NCBI GenBank assembly: GCA_036399715.1
Contig: DASWMO010000203.1
Location: 1-18,979, forward strand
Direction: 5' to 3'
DNA from: DASVSE01 sp036399715
Lineage (GTDB): Bacteria > Bacteroidota > Rhodothermia > Rhodothermales > Rubricoccaceae
Length of the DNA stretch: 18,979 bases
Every line of letters begins with the position of its first letter. Within the stretch, counting starts at the first letter, position 1. Below the pieces are notes generated by a model. It had not been told where the DNA came from, made no database searches, and saw nothing but the letters and a program-made list of their open reading frames with translations. This document shows positions 7,723 to 15,660 of the stretch, piece after piece. The position numbers and the translations under genes are program-made.

Positions 7723-8841
7723 ATGGACCGTTTGCCTCGGACACCTCGCCAGCGCCTCATGCGCTGGGCGTCCCGCCTCCTCGCCCTCTTCGGGGCCCTC
7801 ACGATCCTCGGGACGGCCCTGACGACCGGGGCCCTCCCGCTCGGCCTCGGGCTCGTCCTCGCCCTGCTCCCCGTCCCGGTCTACGTCCTGCTCGTCCTCG
7901 CCTTGGACCGGTTCGAGCCCGAGCCGTCGCGCCTGCTGTGGTGGGCCTTCGCGTGGGGCGCCCTCGGGGCGACGTTCCTCGCGGGCCTCCTCAACGACGC
8001 CGGCGGCCAAACCCTCGCCGTGTGGACCGGCGGGACGCCCGACGACGTCGGAGCCGTCTTCGTCGCGCCGGTCGTCGAGGAGACGCTGAAAGGGGCGCTC
8101 CTCTTCGCCCTCTTCTGGTGGAAGCGCGACGAGTTCGACGGGCCCGTCGACGGAGTCATCTACGGGGCCATGACGGCGCTCGGGTTCGCGACGGTCGAGA
8201 ACGTGATGTACTACGCCGACGCGGCCATGACGGGCGGGGTCGGCGGGGCAACCGGGCTGTTCCTGCTCCGCGGGCTCATCGGCGGGCTCGGCCATCCGCT
8301 CTACACGGCGATGACGGGGATCGGGCTCGGCGCCGCCGTCGGGGCGCGCTCGCGGTCCCGCGCGGTGCTCTACCCGCTCGCCGGCCTCGCCACGGCCATC
8401 GCCCTTCACGCGTCGTGGAACTTCGGGGCCGTCGAAGCCCAGGAGACCGAAGGCATCTCGCTCCTCCTCGCCTACGGACTCGTGTACCTGCCCGCCCTCG
8501 TGGCCTGCCTCTGGGTCGCCGTCCGGGCGCTCCGCGCCGAGGGCCGGCGGATCTCCGAGCACCTCGCACCCGACGTCGCCGACGGCCACCTCCCGGCGCC
8601 GGTTCACGCGTCCCTTGCGACGGTCCGGAGCCGCATGGGCGCCTCGGGCCGCGCGCTCCGCCACGGTGGCCTGCGGACGTGGCGGGCCCAGCGGGCCTTC
8701 CACCGGGCCGCGAGCGAGGAGGGCCTCCGGCGGTGGCGCGCGACCGTCGGCCGCGACGCCGACACGTCGCGGCGGCTCGACTACATCGCCCTCCTCGCTG
8801 CGTGCGCACCCGCCGCCCAGGCGGCTCCCATCGCCGCGTAA
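7723..8841 (+). CDS. PrsW-family intramembrane protease
   Basis: A 372-aa multi-pass membrane protein of the PrsW/CPBP-related metal-independent or metallo protease group; PrsW in Bacillus cleaves the anti-sigma factor RsiW. All family motifs are present inside hydrophobic segments: VVEETLKG (117-124, with Glu119-Glu120 and Lys123), GFATVENVMYY (154-164, Glu159-Asn160), GLGHPLYTAMTG (188-199, His191) and ALHASWN (227-233, His229). About eight hydrophobic segments lie between residues 15 and 270. A basic, helical cytoplasmic tail of roughly 100 residues follows and is less conserved in such proteins. The start is ATG 7723. A gene for a 252-aa unknown protein begins 19 bp downstream on the same strand, suggesting an operon. 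No sigma/anti-sigma pair is in the window, so the substrate is unknown. Confidence 0.9.
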   Translation: MDRLPRTPRQRLMRWASRLLALFGALTILGTALTTGALPLGLGLVLALLPVPVYVLLVLALDRFEPEPSRLLWWAFAWGALGATFLAGLLNDAGGQTLAVWTGGTPDDVGAVFVAPVVEETLKGALLFALFWWKRDEFDGPVDGVIYGAMTALGFATVENVMYYADAAMTGGVGGATGLFLLRGLIGGLGHPLYTAMTGIGLGAAVGARSRSRAVLYPLAGLATAIALHASWNFGAVEAQETEGISLLLAYGLVYLPALVACLWVAVRALRAEGRRISEHLAPDVADGHLPAPVHASLATVRSRMGASGRALRHGGLRTWRAQRAFHRAASEEGLRRWRATVGRDADTSRRLDYIALLAACAPAAQAAPIAA

Positions 8842-8860
8842 CCCGACCTCCGCTCAATCC

Positions 8861-9619
8861 ATGGCTACTCCGACTCCCGAGGTCTCCCGCGAGGCGTTCG
8901 TCCAGGCCTTGCGGTACTGGTTGCGGTCCTCGAAGTACCACGTCGGCTTCGAGCCCGACGGCGAGGCGTCGCCGTTCGAGGATCAGACGGAGGCCGTGAT
9001 CGGGACCGTCGAGAAGGTGGCGTCATTCCTCGGCTCGGCCGCGCTTCCGATGGCGATCACGGGGGGCGGGTCGGCCGAAGAGGCGCTCCCGGCCCTCGTC
9101 CCATTTCTTGCCCACTGCGACCTGCTCGCCTACCGCGTCTACCTCGGGACCCCAACCGTCGTCCCGATCACGTTCGCCGACCGGGTCACGGTGAAAGTCC
9201 TCAAGGAGCGGCTCGCCGTGTACCCGGCGCTGGGGCACGCGCTCGTCGACTTCGGACTCGGGTTCAACGGGCAGGGAATGGGGGCGGCCGTTCACCCGCT
9301 CGTCTTCTACTTCGACGCCCGGCGCTACAACGCGCCGGGCGGAGCGGCCACGGTCCTCGCCGCCGGCCACCACGTCCCGACGGCGAAAGACGCCGCCCTC
9401 GACGTCGACCGCGTGAACATGGTCGCGACCGCCGTCCACGTCCCGACCCGGCAGATCCAGCAGGCACAGCCCGCGGCGCCGCCCGGGCCGACGGTCCGCT
9501 TTATCGGCTCTGCCGTCAAGCGGGCGATGGCCGCGTTCAACCTCCGGACCGAGCCGTTCACCGACGTCGACCTCACGACCATCGTCACGCTCGCCGAGCA
9601 CTTCGAGCGGACCACCTGA
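8861..9619 (+). CDS. Uncharacterised 252-aa soluble protein, linked to PrsW
   Basis: I do not recognise a family. The protein has no signal peptide and no transmembrane helix. It begins with an amphipathic helix (EAFVQALRYWLRSSKYH, 11-27) and an acidic patch. A middle alpha/beta-looking part (about 80-165) includes HCDLLAYRVYLGTP, DRVTVKVLKERLAVYPALGHALVD and HPLVFYFDARRY. A Pro/Ala linker (203-210) precedes a C-terminal segment (211-252) with TVRFIGSAVKRAMAAF and TDVDLTTIVTLAEHFE. Coding evidence is good: an ATG 19 bp after the PrsW stop, strong third-position GC bias, and a stop 15 bp before a convergent gene. The neighbourhood suggests a cytoplasmic partner, regulator or unrelated passenger of the membrane protease. 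The function is open. Confidence 0.8.
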   Translation: MATPTPEVSREAFVQALRYWLRSSKYHVGFEPDGEASPFEDQTEAVIGTVEKVASFLGSAALPMAITGGGSAEEALPALVPFLAHCDLLAYRVYLGTPTVVPITFADRVTVKVLKERLAVYPALGHALVDFGLGFNGQGMGAAVHPLVFYFDARRYNAPGGAATVLAAGHHVPTAKDAALDVDRVNMVATAVHVPTRQIQQAQPAAPPGPTVRFIGSAVKRAMAAFNLRTEPFTDVDLTTIVTLAEHFERTT

Positions 9620-9634
9620 CGCCGGCGTCCCGCG

Positions 9635-11116
9635 TCAGTCGCGGCGAGAGAACCGCCCGGCGAGGGCGCGCACGGGGTCCGGCAGGGCCGGGTCGAGGGC
9701 CTCGCGGGCGAAGAGGAACGCCCCGAAGACGCCGATGATCGCGTTGGCGGCCCACATTCCGAGCCACGGCGGCAGGATCTCGCGGTCGGCGAGCTTCTCG
9801 CCTTGGACGAGCGTGATCCAGTAAAACAGGAAGACGAACACGGCCAGCGACGCCACGAGGCCGACGCCGGCCCGGGAAACGGACAGCCCGAGCGGCACGC
9901 CGACGAGGACGAAGACGAGGCACGCGAGCGCGATCGAGTTCTTTTTGTAGATCTCGACGCGGTAGCGGTCGGCCTGCTGACGGTCCCACTCAGCCGCGGT
10001 AGCGGCGGTCTCGGCCGCGCCGCGGACCGTCCGCATGCGCTGCGCGGCGAGGTCGAGCACGAGCACGCGCTCGGCGTCCGAGAGCCCGGCGAGGACGGTC
10101 CGTTCCGGCGCAATGCGCGGCGGGCCAGCGGCTGATGTGCCTGGCGCAGTCTCGGGAGACGCGGCCAGCGGCGAGGGAGCCGAGAGGTCCGCGGCGAGGG
10201 GCGAGACGAAGACCGGCACCGCGTCGTCGTCGCCGGCCATCCGGCCGCCGCGGTAGAGAATCGCCGCGAACGTGTCGCGCCGCGCCTCACCGACAGCTGT
10301 GAGGGAGTCGACGATGGCCAGCATGTCCGACGTCCGCATCGAGCGGTCCGTGCGGCCCATCCCGCCGTCGCGCCGGGCAAAGACACTCAGCGACGACAGG
10401 TCGAGGGCCATCCGGTAGCGGTCGAATGCGAGGCGCTCGTAGCCGTCCGTGCCGGCCGTGGAGCGGCGGTGGACCTCGCCGCGTTCGAGCAGCATCGTCA
10501 GGCGCTGCCCGCCGTACTGCGACTGCAGGCGCGCCCGCGCGGCCGTCAGGACCGCCTCGCCGCCGCCGTCCGTCCGCGTCTCGTAGACCGTCACGCCGAG
10601 CAGCACGCCCTCGGACCCGGGCGGGATGGAGTCCGCGCGGATGGCGTAGCCGTCGACGCCGGTGTAGAACTCGCCGGCCGTAAGCGCGAAGCCCGGCCGC
10701 GCGACGCGGATGTCGCGCCAGAGGCCGTTCATGCGGTAGTTGGCCTCGGGTAGCATCTCGTTGTTGAAGTAGCCCATGCCGACCGTCAGCACCGCCCCGA
10801 CGACAAACACGGGCCACGCGAGGCGCACGAGCGAGATGCCGGCGCTGCGCGCGACGAGGTAGCCGCGGCTCTCGCTGAGGCGCCCAAAGGCCGCGAGCTG
10901 CGCGATGAGCCACGACATCGGCACGGCGAGCGTCACCATGTACGCGAGGTTGTACACGATGAGCTCGGCGAGCGCCGCCGCCGGTAGGCCCCGCCCGACG
11001 AGTTCCGGCAGGTACCGGATCAGGAACTGCATCAACAGCAGGAACATGAGCGTCGCGAACGCGGCCAAGAATGGCAGCGGCAGCGAGACGAGCAGGGTCC
11101 GGTGGAGGCGCTTCAA
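9635..11116 (-). CDS. LptF/LptG-family LPS export permease
   Basis: An inner-membrane permease of the YjgP/YjgQ family; with LptB and LptC these proteins extract lipopolysaccharide and pass it to the periplasmic bridge. The 493-aa protein shows the expected plan: TM1 (about 10-34), TM2 (56-76), TM3 (99-117), a large periplasmic domain (about 118-392), then TM4-TM6 (394-412, 417-436, 450-472). Conserved family stretches include LIVYNLAYMVTLAVPMSWL, LSESRGYLVARSAGIS and KKNSIALACLVFVLVGVPLG. The start was set at TTG 11116 because (M)KRLHRTLL aligns with the usual LptF/G N-terminus; upstream codons, open to 11476, overlap the divergent hydrolase gene and look non-coding. The periplasmic domain carries an Ala/Pro-rich low-complexity stretch at about 305-340. 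I cannot decide between LptF and LptG. Confidence 0.88.
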   Translation of the reverse strand: MKRLHRTLLVSLPLPFLAAFATLMFLLLMQFLIRYLPELVGRGLPAAALAELIVYNLAYMVTLAVPMSWLIAQLAAFGRLSESRGYLVARSAGISLVRLAWPVFVVGAVLTVGMGYFNNEMLPEANYRMNGLWRDIRVARPGFALTAGEFYTGVDGYAIRADSIPPGSEGVLLGVTVYETRTDGGGEAVLTAARARLQSQYGGQRLTMLLERGEVHRRSTAGTDGYERLAFDRYRMALDLSSLSVFARRDGGMGRTDRSMRTSDMLAIVDSLTAVGEARRDTFAAILYRGGRMAGDDDAVPVFVSPLAADLSAPSPLAASPETAPGTSAAGPPRIAPERTVLAGLSDAERVLVLDLAAQRMRTVRGAAETAATAAEWDRQQADRYRVEIYKKNSIALACLVFVLVGVPLGLSVSRAGVGLVASLAVFVFLFYWITLVQGEKLADREILPPWLGMWAANAIIGVFGAFLFAREALDPALPDPVRALAGRFSRRD

Positions 11117-11279
11117 CGGGGCAGGACGAGAGGCCGGCAAGATCGGGAACGCGCGGCGGTGGGAATGCGCGCGGCCGAACCCGCCCGCGGCGCAGGCAGA
11201 CGGCAGCCCCTGAACCAAGTCCGGCCCGACACGGTTTGGGGTGGCCTGCCCCGCCTGCTGTCTCACCGCCGATTCTCCG
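11117..11279. promoter_or_regulatory. Divergent region between LptF/G and the MBL hydrolase
   Basis: A 163-bp non-coding stretch that should carry both promoters. A GTTTGG at 11234-11239 on the plus strand resembles a Bacteroidota -33 TTTG element, but no TAnnTTTG box follows at the right spacing. I found no palindrome or operator worth naming. Confidence 0.2.
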
Positions 11280-11936
11280 ATGCCGCTCACCGTCCAGACC
11301 TTCGTCGTCAGCCCGTTTGCCGAAAACACGCTCATCGTCCACGACGGGACCGAGGCGGCCCTGATCGACCCCGGCACAACCACGCGCGCGGAGCGGGAAG
11401 CGGTCGAGACGTACATCGACGCGGTCGGACTGCGCGTGCGCCACCTGCTGCTCACGCACGGCCACATCGACCACATCTTCGGCTGCGCCCACTTCCAGGC
11501 GGTCTACGGCGCGACGGCGGACTACGGCGGCTGGCAGATGCACCCGGCCGACGAGCCGCTGCTCGCCAACGCGGTCGTGCAAGGCGAGCTGTTCGGCGTG
11601 CGCGTGGACCCGCCGCCGGCTCCCACCCACCGCCTCGCCGACGGCGACGAGATCGCGCTCGGCGCGCACCGCTTTCGCGTGCTCCACGTTCCCGGCCACT
11701 CGCCCGGCTCGGTCGCCTTCTACGCCGCCGCGGACTCGCTCCTGATCGGCGGCGACGTCCTCTTCCGCGATTCGGTCGGGCGGACGGACCTGCCGGGGGG
11801 CTCAATGGACACCCTCGCCGCCTCGATCCGCGAGCGCCTCTACCCGCTTCCCGACGACACGCAGGTCGCCCCGGGCCACGGCCCACCGACGACGATTGGC
11901 CACGAGCGGGCACACAATCCGTTCATCCGAGGGTGA
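11280..11936 (+). CDS. Metallo-beta-lactamase-fold hydrolase (glyoxalase II-like, YcbL type)
   Basis: A 218-aa cytoplasmic MBL-fold protein. The dinuclear zinc site is complete: THGHIDH (59-65, the HxHxDH motif), His140 in VPGHSPGSV, Asp159 in IGGDVLF, and His200 in VAPGHGP. The RDSVGRTDLPGG segment (164-174) is typical of the short GloB-like group (E. coli YcbL) that lacks the C-terminal hydroxyacylglutathione-binding domain of true glyoxalase II. Likely activity is thioester or related ester hydrolysis, but persulfide dioxygenases have a similar core, so the substrate is open. The start is ATG 11280, where MPLTVQTFVVSPFAENT matches the family N-terminus. It is divergent from LptF/G and 59 bp upstream of the LVIVD gene. 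Confidence 0.9.
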   Translation: MPLTVQTFVVSPFAENTLIVHDGTEAALIDPGTTTRAEREAVETYIDAVGLRVRHLLLTHGHIDHIFGCAHFQAVYGATADYGGWQMHPADEPLLANAVVQGELFGVRVDPPPAPTHRLADGDEIALGAHRFRVLHVPGHSPGSVAFYAAADSLLIGGDVLFRDSVGRTDLPGGSMDTLAASIRERLYPLPDDTQVAPGHGPPTTIGHERAHNPFIRG

Positions 11937-11995
11937 ACAAACGGTCTTTCGGGCGGCTGCTGAGATAGCTTCACCGTCCCACCACACCCTCGGTT

Positions 11996-14377
11996 ATGCC
12001 ACCTCTCTATTTCCATACTGCCCTCGGGCGGAGCTTGTCCCGTATCCGCCTCGCCGCGCTGAGCGGTGCCGCCCTGGCGTGCCTCGGGACGGCCGCACAG
12101 GCCCAGGATCTCCGCGTAGACCCGATCGACCCGGTGACGGGCGAGGCGCTCCCGGGCACGGTCGCGCCGCTCGCGGTCGCCGAGCAGACGGGCGATGTCG
12201 CCGCCCGCCCCCTCGTCGATCTCACGCTCGTCGGGCGCCTCGCTGATGGCGAGACGCGCGGCTTCGACCTGATTGGCGACGTGCTGTACCGCTCGAACGG
12301 CGGCTACCTCGAAGTGCTCAACGTCGCCAACCCGTCGAGCCCGGTCGTGCTCGGCCGCTTTCTCGCGCCGCAGGGCGTCGTGCAGGGCGTCGACGTCGTG
12401 GGTACGCTCGCCTACGTCGCCGTCTCACGCGGGACGCCCTACGCGACGCGCGGCGGGCTCCTCATCGTCGACGTGAGCAACCCGGCGGCGATGACGCTCG
12501 TCGGGCAGGTCCCCGGCCGTAGCGTCAACGAGATCCGCGTCGCCGGCACGACGGCATTTCTCGGCGCCGGTGCGCTCCGCCCGTACGACGTCTCGAACCC
12601 GGCCGCGCCGGTCGCGGGGACGGCGCTGACGATCAGCGGCGGCAGCGTTCTCGGGATCGCCGTCGAGGGGACGACGGCCTATCTCGCGGTCGGCGGCGCC
12701 GGACTCCGCGTCGTCGACGTGTCGAACCCCCTCGTCCCGGTCGTCCTCGGGACGCTGAGCTTCCCGAGCGGCTTCGCCACGCGCGTGGCCGTGTCCGGTG
12801 GCCGGGCCTACGTCTCCGTTCAGGATCAGGCATCGGGTGATGGCGTGCCTGATGGCGGCCTCTACATCGTCGACGTGAGCACGCCGACGACCCCGGTCCT
12901 GCTCGGCCGCTACCTCGTCGATGCGGACGGCCAGGCGCCGGACTACGGCGGCCAGGTCCGCTCGGTCGCCGTCTCCGGGACGACCGCGTTCGTCGGGGAC
13001 GACTACGGCATCAACGTCATCGACGTGACGAATCCGGCCGCGCCGACGCTTCGCGGGCGGACAGACTTCGGCCAGAGCGGGTCCGGCCAGTACATCGTCG
13101 CCAGCGGCACCCGGGCCTACGTCAGCAGCCGGTACCAGGGCATCCGTGTGCTCGACCTCGCCACGCCGGCGCCGACCGTTGCGGGGACGATCAACAACGG
13201 CGGGTTCTCGTTCAAGGTCAACGTCGTCAACGGCATCGCGTACGTCGCCGACCTGCTCGGGCAGGTCCGGCTCGTCGACATCACGACGCCGGCTGCGCCG
13301 CACGAACTCAGCCGCGTCCAGGGCATCCCCAACGCCAACGGCGTCGACGTGGCGAACGGCATCGCGTACGTCGTGGACCGAGGCGCCGCCGGGGCAGGCC
13401 TGACGCGCATCAACGTCTCGAACCCGGCCGCGCCGGTCCGGCTCAACACCATCTCGACGGGCGGCGCGGCCTTCGGCCTCGACCTCGACGGCCAGACGCT
13501 CTACATCGCCAACGGCTACGGCGCGGCGGGCTCGGGCCCCGGGAGCCTGCTCTCGGCGAACGTCGCCTCGGGCTACGCGCTGCTCGACGAGGAGCAGCCC
13601 GGCAACCAGGCCTTCGACGTGCGCGTCGCCGGCGGTCGTGCGTATGTGGCCACGTTCGGGAGCGGCCTCTCGATCTTCAACGTCGCGAACCCGGCCGCGA
13701 TGGTGCCGCTAAGTCTCAACACCGTCGGCAATTTCTCCTCGTCGGTCGAGGTCGACGGGACGACGGCGTACCTCGCCGACAGCGAGTTTGGGACGGCCCG
13801 CGCGCTGACGATCGTCGACGCGTCGAACCCGGCCGCGCCCGTCCTCCGCGGCACGGCCGACGCGATCGCCGGCGGCACGTCGGTCGATGTCGGCCTCGGC
13901 AACGGCTACGCCTATGCAGCCGTCGACTTTGTCGGTCTCTACCAGTACGACGTGACCAACCCGGCCACACCTGCGCTCCGGACGACCATCCAGTCGTCCG
14001 ACCGCGCGACGGGCGTGGACGTGGAGGGCCGCTACGTCGTCCTCGCGGACGCGGGCGCGGGCCTGTGGATCTTCGAGACGCCCGTGACGACAGCAGGGGA
14101 GACCGGCGTCGACCGCCCGGCCTTCGCCGTCGCCGCTTTCCCGAACCCGACGTCGGGCGCGGCCAGCGTCGAGGTCCGCCTCGCCGAGGCGGCCGATGTG
14201 GCCGTCGAGGTGTTCTCGGTTCTCGGGCAGCGCGTCGCGCGCATCGACGCCGGCGCGCTCGCTGCAGGCACGCACACGCTCGGCCTCGACACAGGCGCGT
14301 GGGCGGCTGGCGTCTACGTCATCCGGATGACGGCCGGCGGGCAGACGGCCACGAGCCGCCTGACGGTCGCGCGCTGA
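11996..14377 (+). CDS. Secreted LVIVD-repeat beta-propeller-like protein with T9SS type A sorting domain
   Basis: A 793-aa exported protein. A long signal peptide (basic region to residue 16, hydrophobic core, cleavage likely after AQA at 36) leads into LVIVD repeats. I count 12 clear units with a core such as LLIVDVSNPAAP or LYIVDVSTPTTP, plus two weaker ones (LLSANVAS, LWIFETP), spaced mostly about 40-60 residues. Such repeats are thought to form beta-propeller blades, and 14 units would suit two seven-bladed rings (inference). Residues 710-793 form a T9SS type A sorting domain: FPNPTSG, VAVEVFSVLGQRV, LDTGAWAAGVYVIRM and a final basic RLTVAR. The protein should therefore cross the outer membrane and be anchored or released. 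A TAGCTTCA box 23 bp upstream of the ATG may be a promoter -7 element. An intrinsic terminator follows. Confidence 0.92.
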   Translation: MPPLYFHTALGRSLSRIRLAALSGAALACLGTAAQAQDLRVDPIDPVTGEALPGTVAPLAVAEQTGDVAARPLVDLTLVGRLADGETRGFDLIGDVLYRSNGGYLEVLNVANPSSPVVLGRFLAPQGVVQGVDVVGTLAYVAVSRGTPYATRGGLLIVDVSNPAAMTLVGQVPGRSVNEIRVAGTTAFLGAGALRPYDVSNPAAPVAGTALTISGGSVLGIAVEGTTAYLAVGGAGLRVVDVSNPLVPVVLGTLSFPSGFATRVAVSGGRAYVSVQDQASGDGVPDGGLYIVDVSTPTTPVLLGRYLVDADGQAPDYGGQVRSVAVSGTTAFVGDDYGINVIDVTNPAAPTLRGRTDFGQSGSGQYIVASGTRAYVSSRYQGIRVLDLATPAPTVAGTINNGGFSFKVNVVNGIAYVADLLGQVRLVDITTPAAPHELSRVQGIPNANGVDVANGIAYVVDRGAAGAGLTRINVSNPAAPVRLNTISTGGAAFGLDLDGQTLYIANGYGAAGSGPGSLLSANVASGYALLDEEQPGNQAFDVRVAGGRAYVATFGSGLSIFNVANPAAMVPLSLNTVGNFSSSVEVDGTTAYLADSEFGTARALTIVDASNPAAPVLRGTADAIAGGTSVDVGLGNGYAYAAVDFVGLYQYDVTNPATPALRTTIQSSDRATGVDVEGRYVVLADAGAGLWIFETPVTTAGETGVDRPAFAVAAFPNPTSGAASVEVRLAEAADVAVEVFSVLGQRVARIDAGALAAGTHTLGLDTGAWAAGVYVIRMTAGGQTATSRLTVAR

Positions 14378-14395
14378 GTCGACTGATGGATCACG

Positions 14396-14438
14396 CGGGC
14401 CGGCTGTTTCCATCGGGAGCAGCCGGCCCGTTTCGTTT
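14396..14438 (+). terminator. Intrinsic terminator of the LVIVD gene
   Basis: Eighteen bases after the stop codon, CGGGCCGGCTG (14396-14406) pairs perfectly with CAGCCGGCCCG (14420-14430), an 11-bp stem with a 13-nt loop. It is followed by TTTCGTTT. There is no T-run on the opposite strand, so it works for plus-strand transcription. It ends two bases before the 3' end of the convergent gene. Confidence 0.85.
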
Positions 14439-14439
14439 C

Positions 14440-15534
14440 TCAGGACTGACTGCCGTGCATGCGCGACGTGGCCGGCTCGGCGCCATCGAGGACGAGGTCG
14501 AGGGAGCGGGCGACGAGGTCGCCCATCGTGTCCGCGTGCGCGAAGCCATCGTCGCCGTAGTACGCCGCGAGGCTGCGGCCGAGGACCGCGACGGACTCGA
14601 CCGGCGCGATGAGGTCCTCGCGCATGACCTCCATGAGCGCGTCGTAGCGCGTCCGCTCGGCACGCAGGCGGCCCGCGATGAGCGCCCGCTCCTCGCGCTG
14701 GTACTGGTCGGTCGAGCGCTCCGTGAGGTGCTCCAGCCCGAAGGCGATCACGGCGTTGTTCTGCGGGAAGAACTGCGGGAGGTAGACCTGCCGCTTGGGG
14801 TGGTGGGACTGCTGGTCGAAGTCGATCGGCCGGAGGCGGTAGTGGAGCTTCTCGAAGTCCGGCGTGATGTCCACGACCCAGTTGCCGGCGTGCATGTCGC
14901 CGAGCAGGCGGACGAAGCAGCGCTCGTTGAACTTGACGAACTCCTTGGCGAGGCGCACCTGGTCGAAGCGGTTGTCCGGGAGGCGGTCGCGGATGAACGC
15001 GTCCCCCGGGATGCCGACGATGTGCTCCTCGATGAGCGTCTGCCCGCTGGGCCCGGGTCCACCAAGGAGGACGAGAAAGTTGATGTGGTTCGGCGAGAGG
15101 ACGTGTTCGAGGTCGAGGCCGTAAGCGCGGCTCGCGTCGGCGCGCTTGACATAGAAGTAGTCGAAGTTGTCGTTGAGGCGGTTGACGATCCGGACGCGGA
15201 ACGGGAGCGTGTTGCCGTAGAGGCACAGGTCGATGCGGTCGACCGAGAGGTGCTCGACCGTCGAGCGGTCGCCGCCGCTCTTGAGGAGGGCGTACGTCAG
15301 GCGGAGCGCGTCGTGGATCTCGCGCGTCTCGGACGGTCCATAGTAAACCGTGCTCCAGAGCGTGTCCGCCCCGAAGTCGTCGTAGAGCGGGGTCTGTCCG
15401 GCCGTTCGGAGAAGGTCGTCGTACGTCACGCCGGCGGCGCCGAGGCGGCCGTAGCGCCGCAGGTAGTCCGCGAAGTGGTCCCCGACAGGGTAGACCGGCT
15501 TCTTGCGCGAGATGAGGTTGCGGCGGACGTCCAT
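14440..15534 (-). CDS. Uncharacterised protein with divergent protein kinase-like (PKL) fold motifs
   Basis: A 364-aa cytoplasmic protein with no signal peptide or membrane helix. I know of no named family, but the order of motifs resembles a protein kinase/aminoglycoside phosphotransferase fold: a possible beta-3 lysine (FYVKRAD, Lys130), a hinge-like LIEEHIVGIPG (167-177), a catalytic-loop-like LLGDMHAGNWVVD (210-222, with Asp213, His215 and Asn218 as in GDxHxxN phosphotransferases), and RPIDFD (235-240) in the place of the metal-binding DFG. The N-terminus (RRNLISRKKPVYPVGDHFADYLRRYGR) looks well defined and probably conserved. The start is ATG 15534; the frame stays open upstream to 16011 but would run into the divergent MarC gene. 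It may phosphorylate a protein or small molecule, or be a pseudokinase. Its function is inference from motifs only. Confidence 0.8.
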   Translation of the reverse strand: MDVRRNLISRKKPVYPVGDHFADYLRRYGRLGAAGVTYDDLLRTAGQTPLYDDFGADTLWSTVYYGPSETREIHDALRLTYALLKSGGDRSTVEHLSVDRIDLCLYGNTLPFRVRIVNRLNDNFDYFYVKRADASRAYGLDLEHVLSPNHINFLVLLGGPGPSGQTLIEEHIVGIPGDAFIRDRLPDNRFDQVRLAKEFVKFNERCFVRLLGDMHAGNWVVDITPDFEKLHYRLRPIDFDQQSHHPKRQVYLPQFFPQNNAVIAFGLEHLTERSTDQYQREERALIAGRLRAERTRYDALMEVMREDLIAPVESVAVLGRSLAAYYGDDGFAHADTMGDLVARSLDLVLDGAEPATSRMHGSQS

Positions 15535-15600
15535 GCAGGGCGTGGGCGGAGAGCGGGCGGGAGTCGGTCCGCGCCGTCCCGGCCGACGCCCGAGTCTGCG

Positions 15601-15608
15601 CAAAGTTA
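15601..15608 (-). promoter_or_regulatory. Bacteroidota-type -7 box for the kinase-like gene
   Basis: On the minus strand TAACTTTG fits the Bacteroidota promoter -7 consensus TAnnTTTG exactly, about 66 bp before the ATG at 15534. I do not see a good -33 TTTG/TTG at the expected 19-20 bp spacing, since that stretch is almost pure G/C. The 126-bp divergent region also contains TATCCT at 15633-15638, a possible -10 for the plus-strand MarC gene. Confidence 0.4.
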
Positions 15609-15660
15609 GGCGCCGGGGCGCGGCCGGGCCCCTATCCTGCGGGCGTCCGCCGCTCTCGCC

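Noticed and set aside
10287..11699. A 470-codon minus-strand frame overlapping LptF/G and the hydrolase
   Set aside because: It is out of frame with the LptF/G gene and antisense to the MBL hydrolase, and has no domain.
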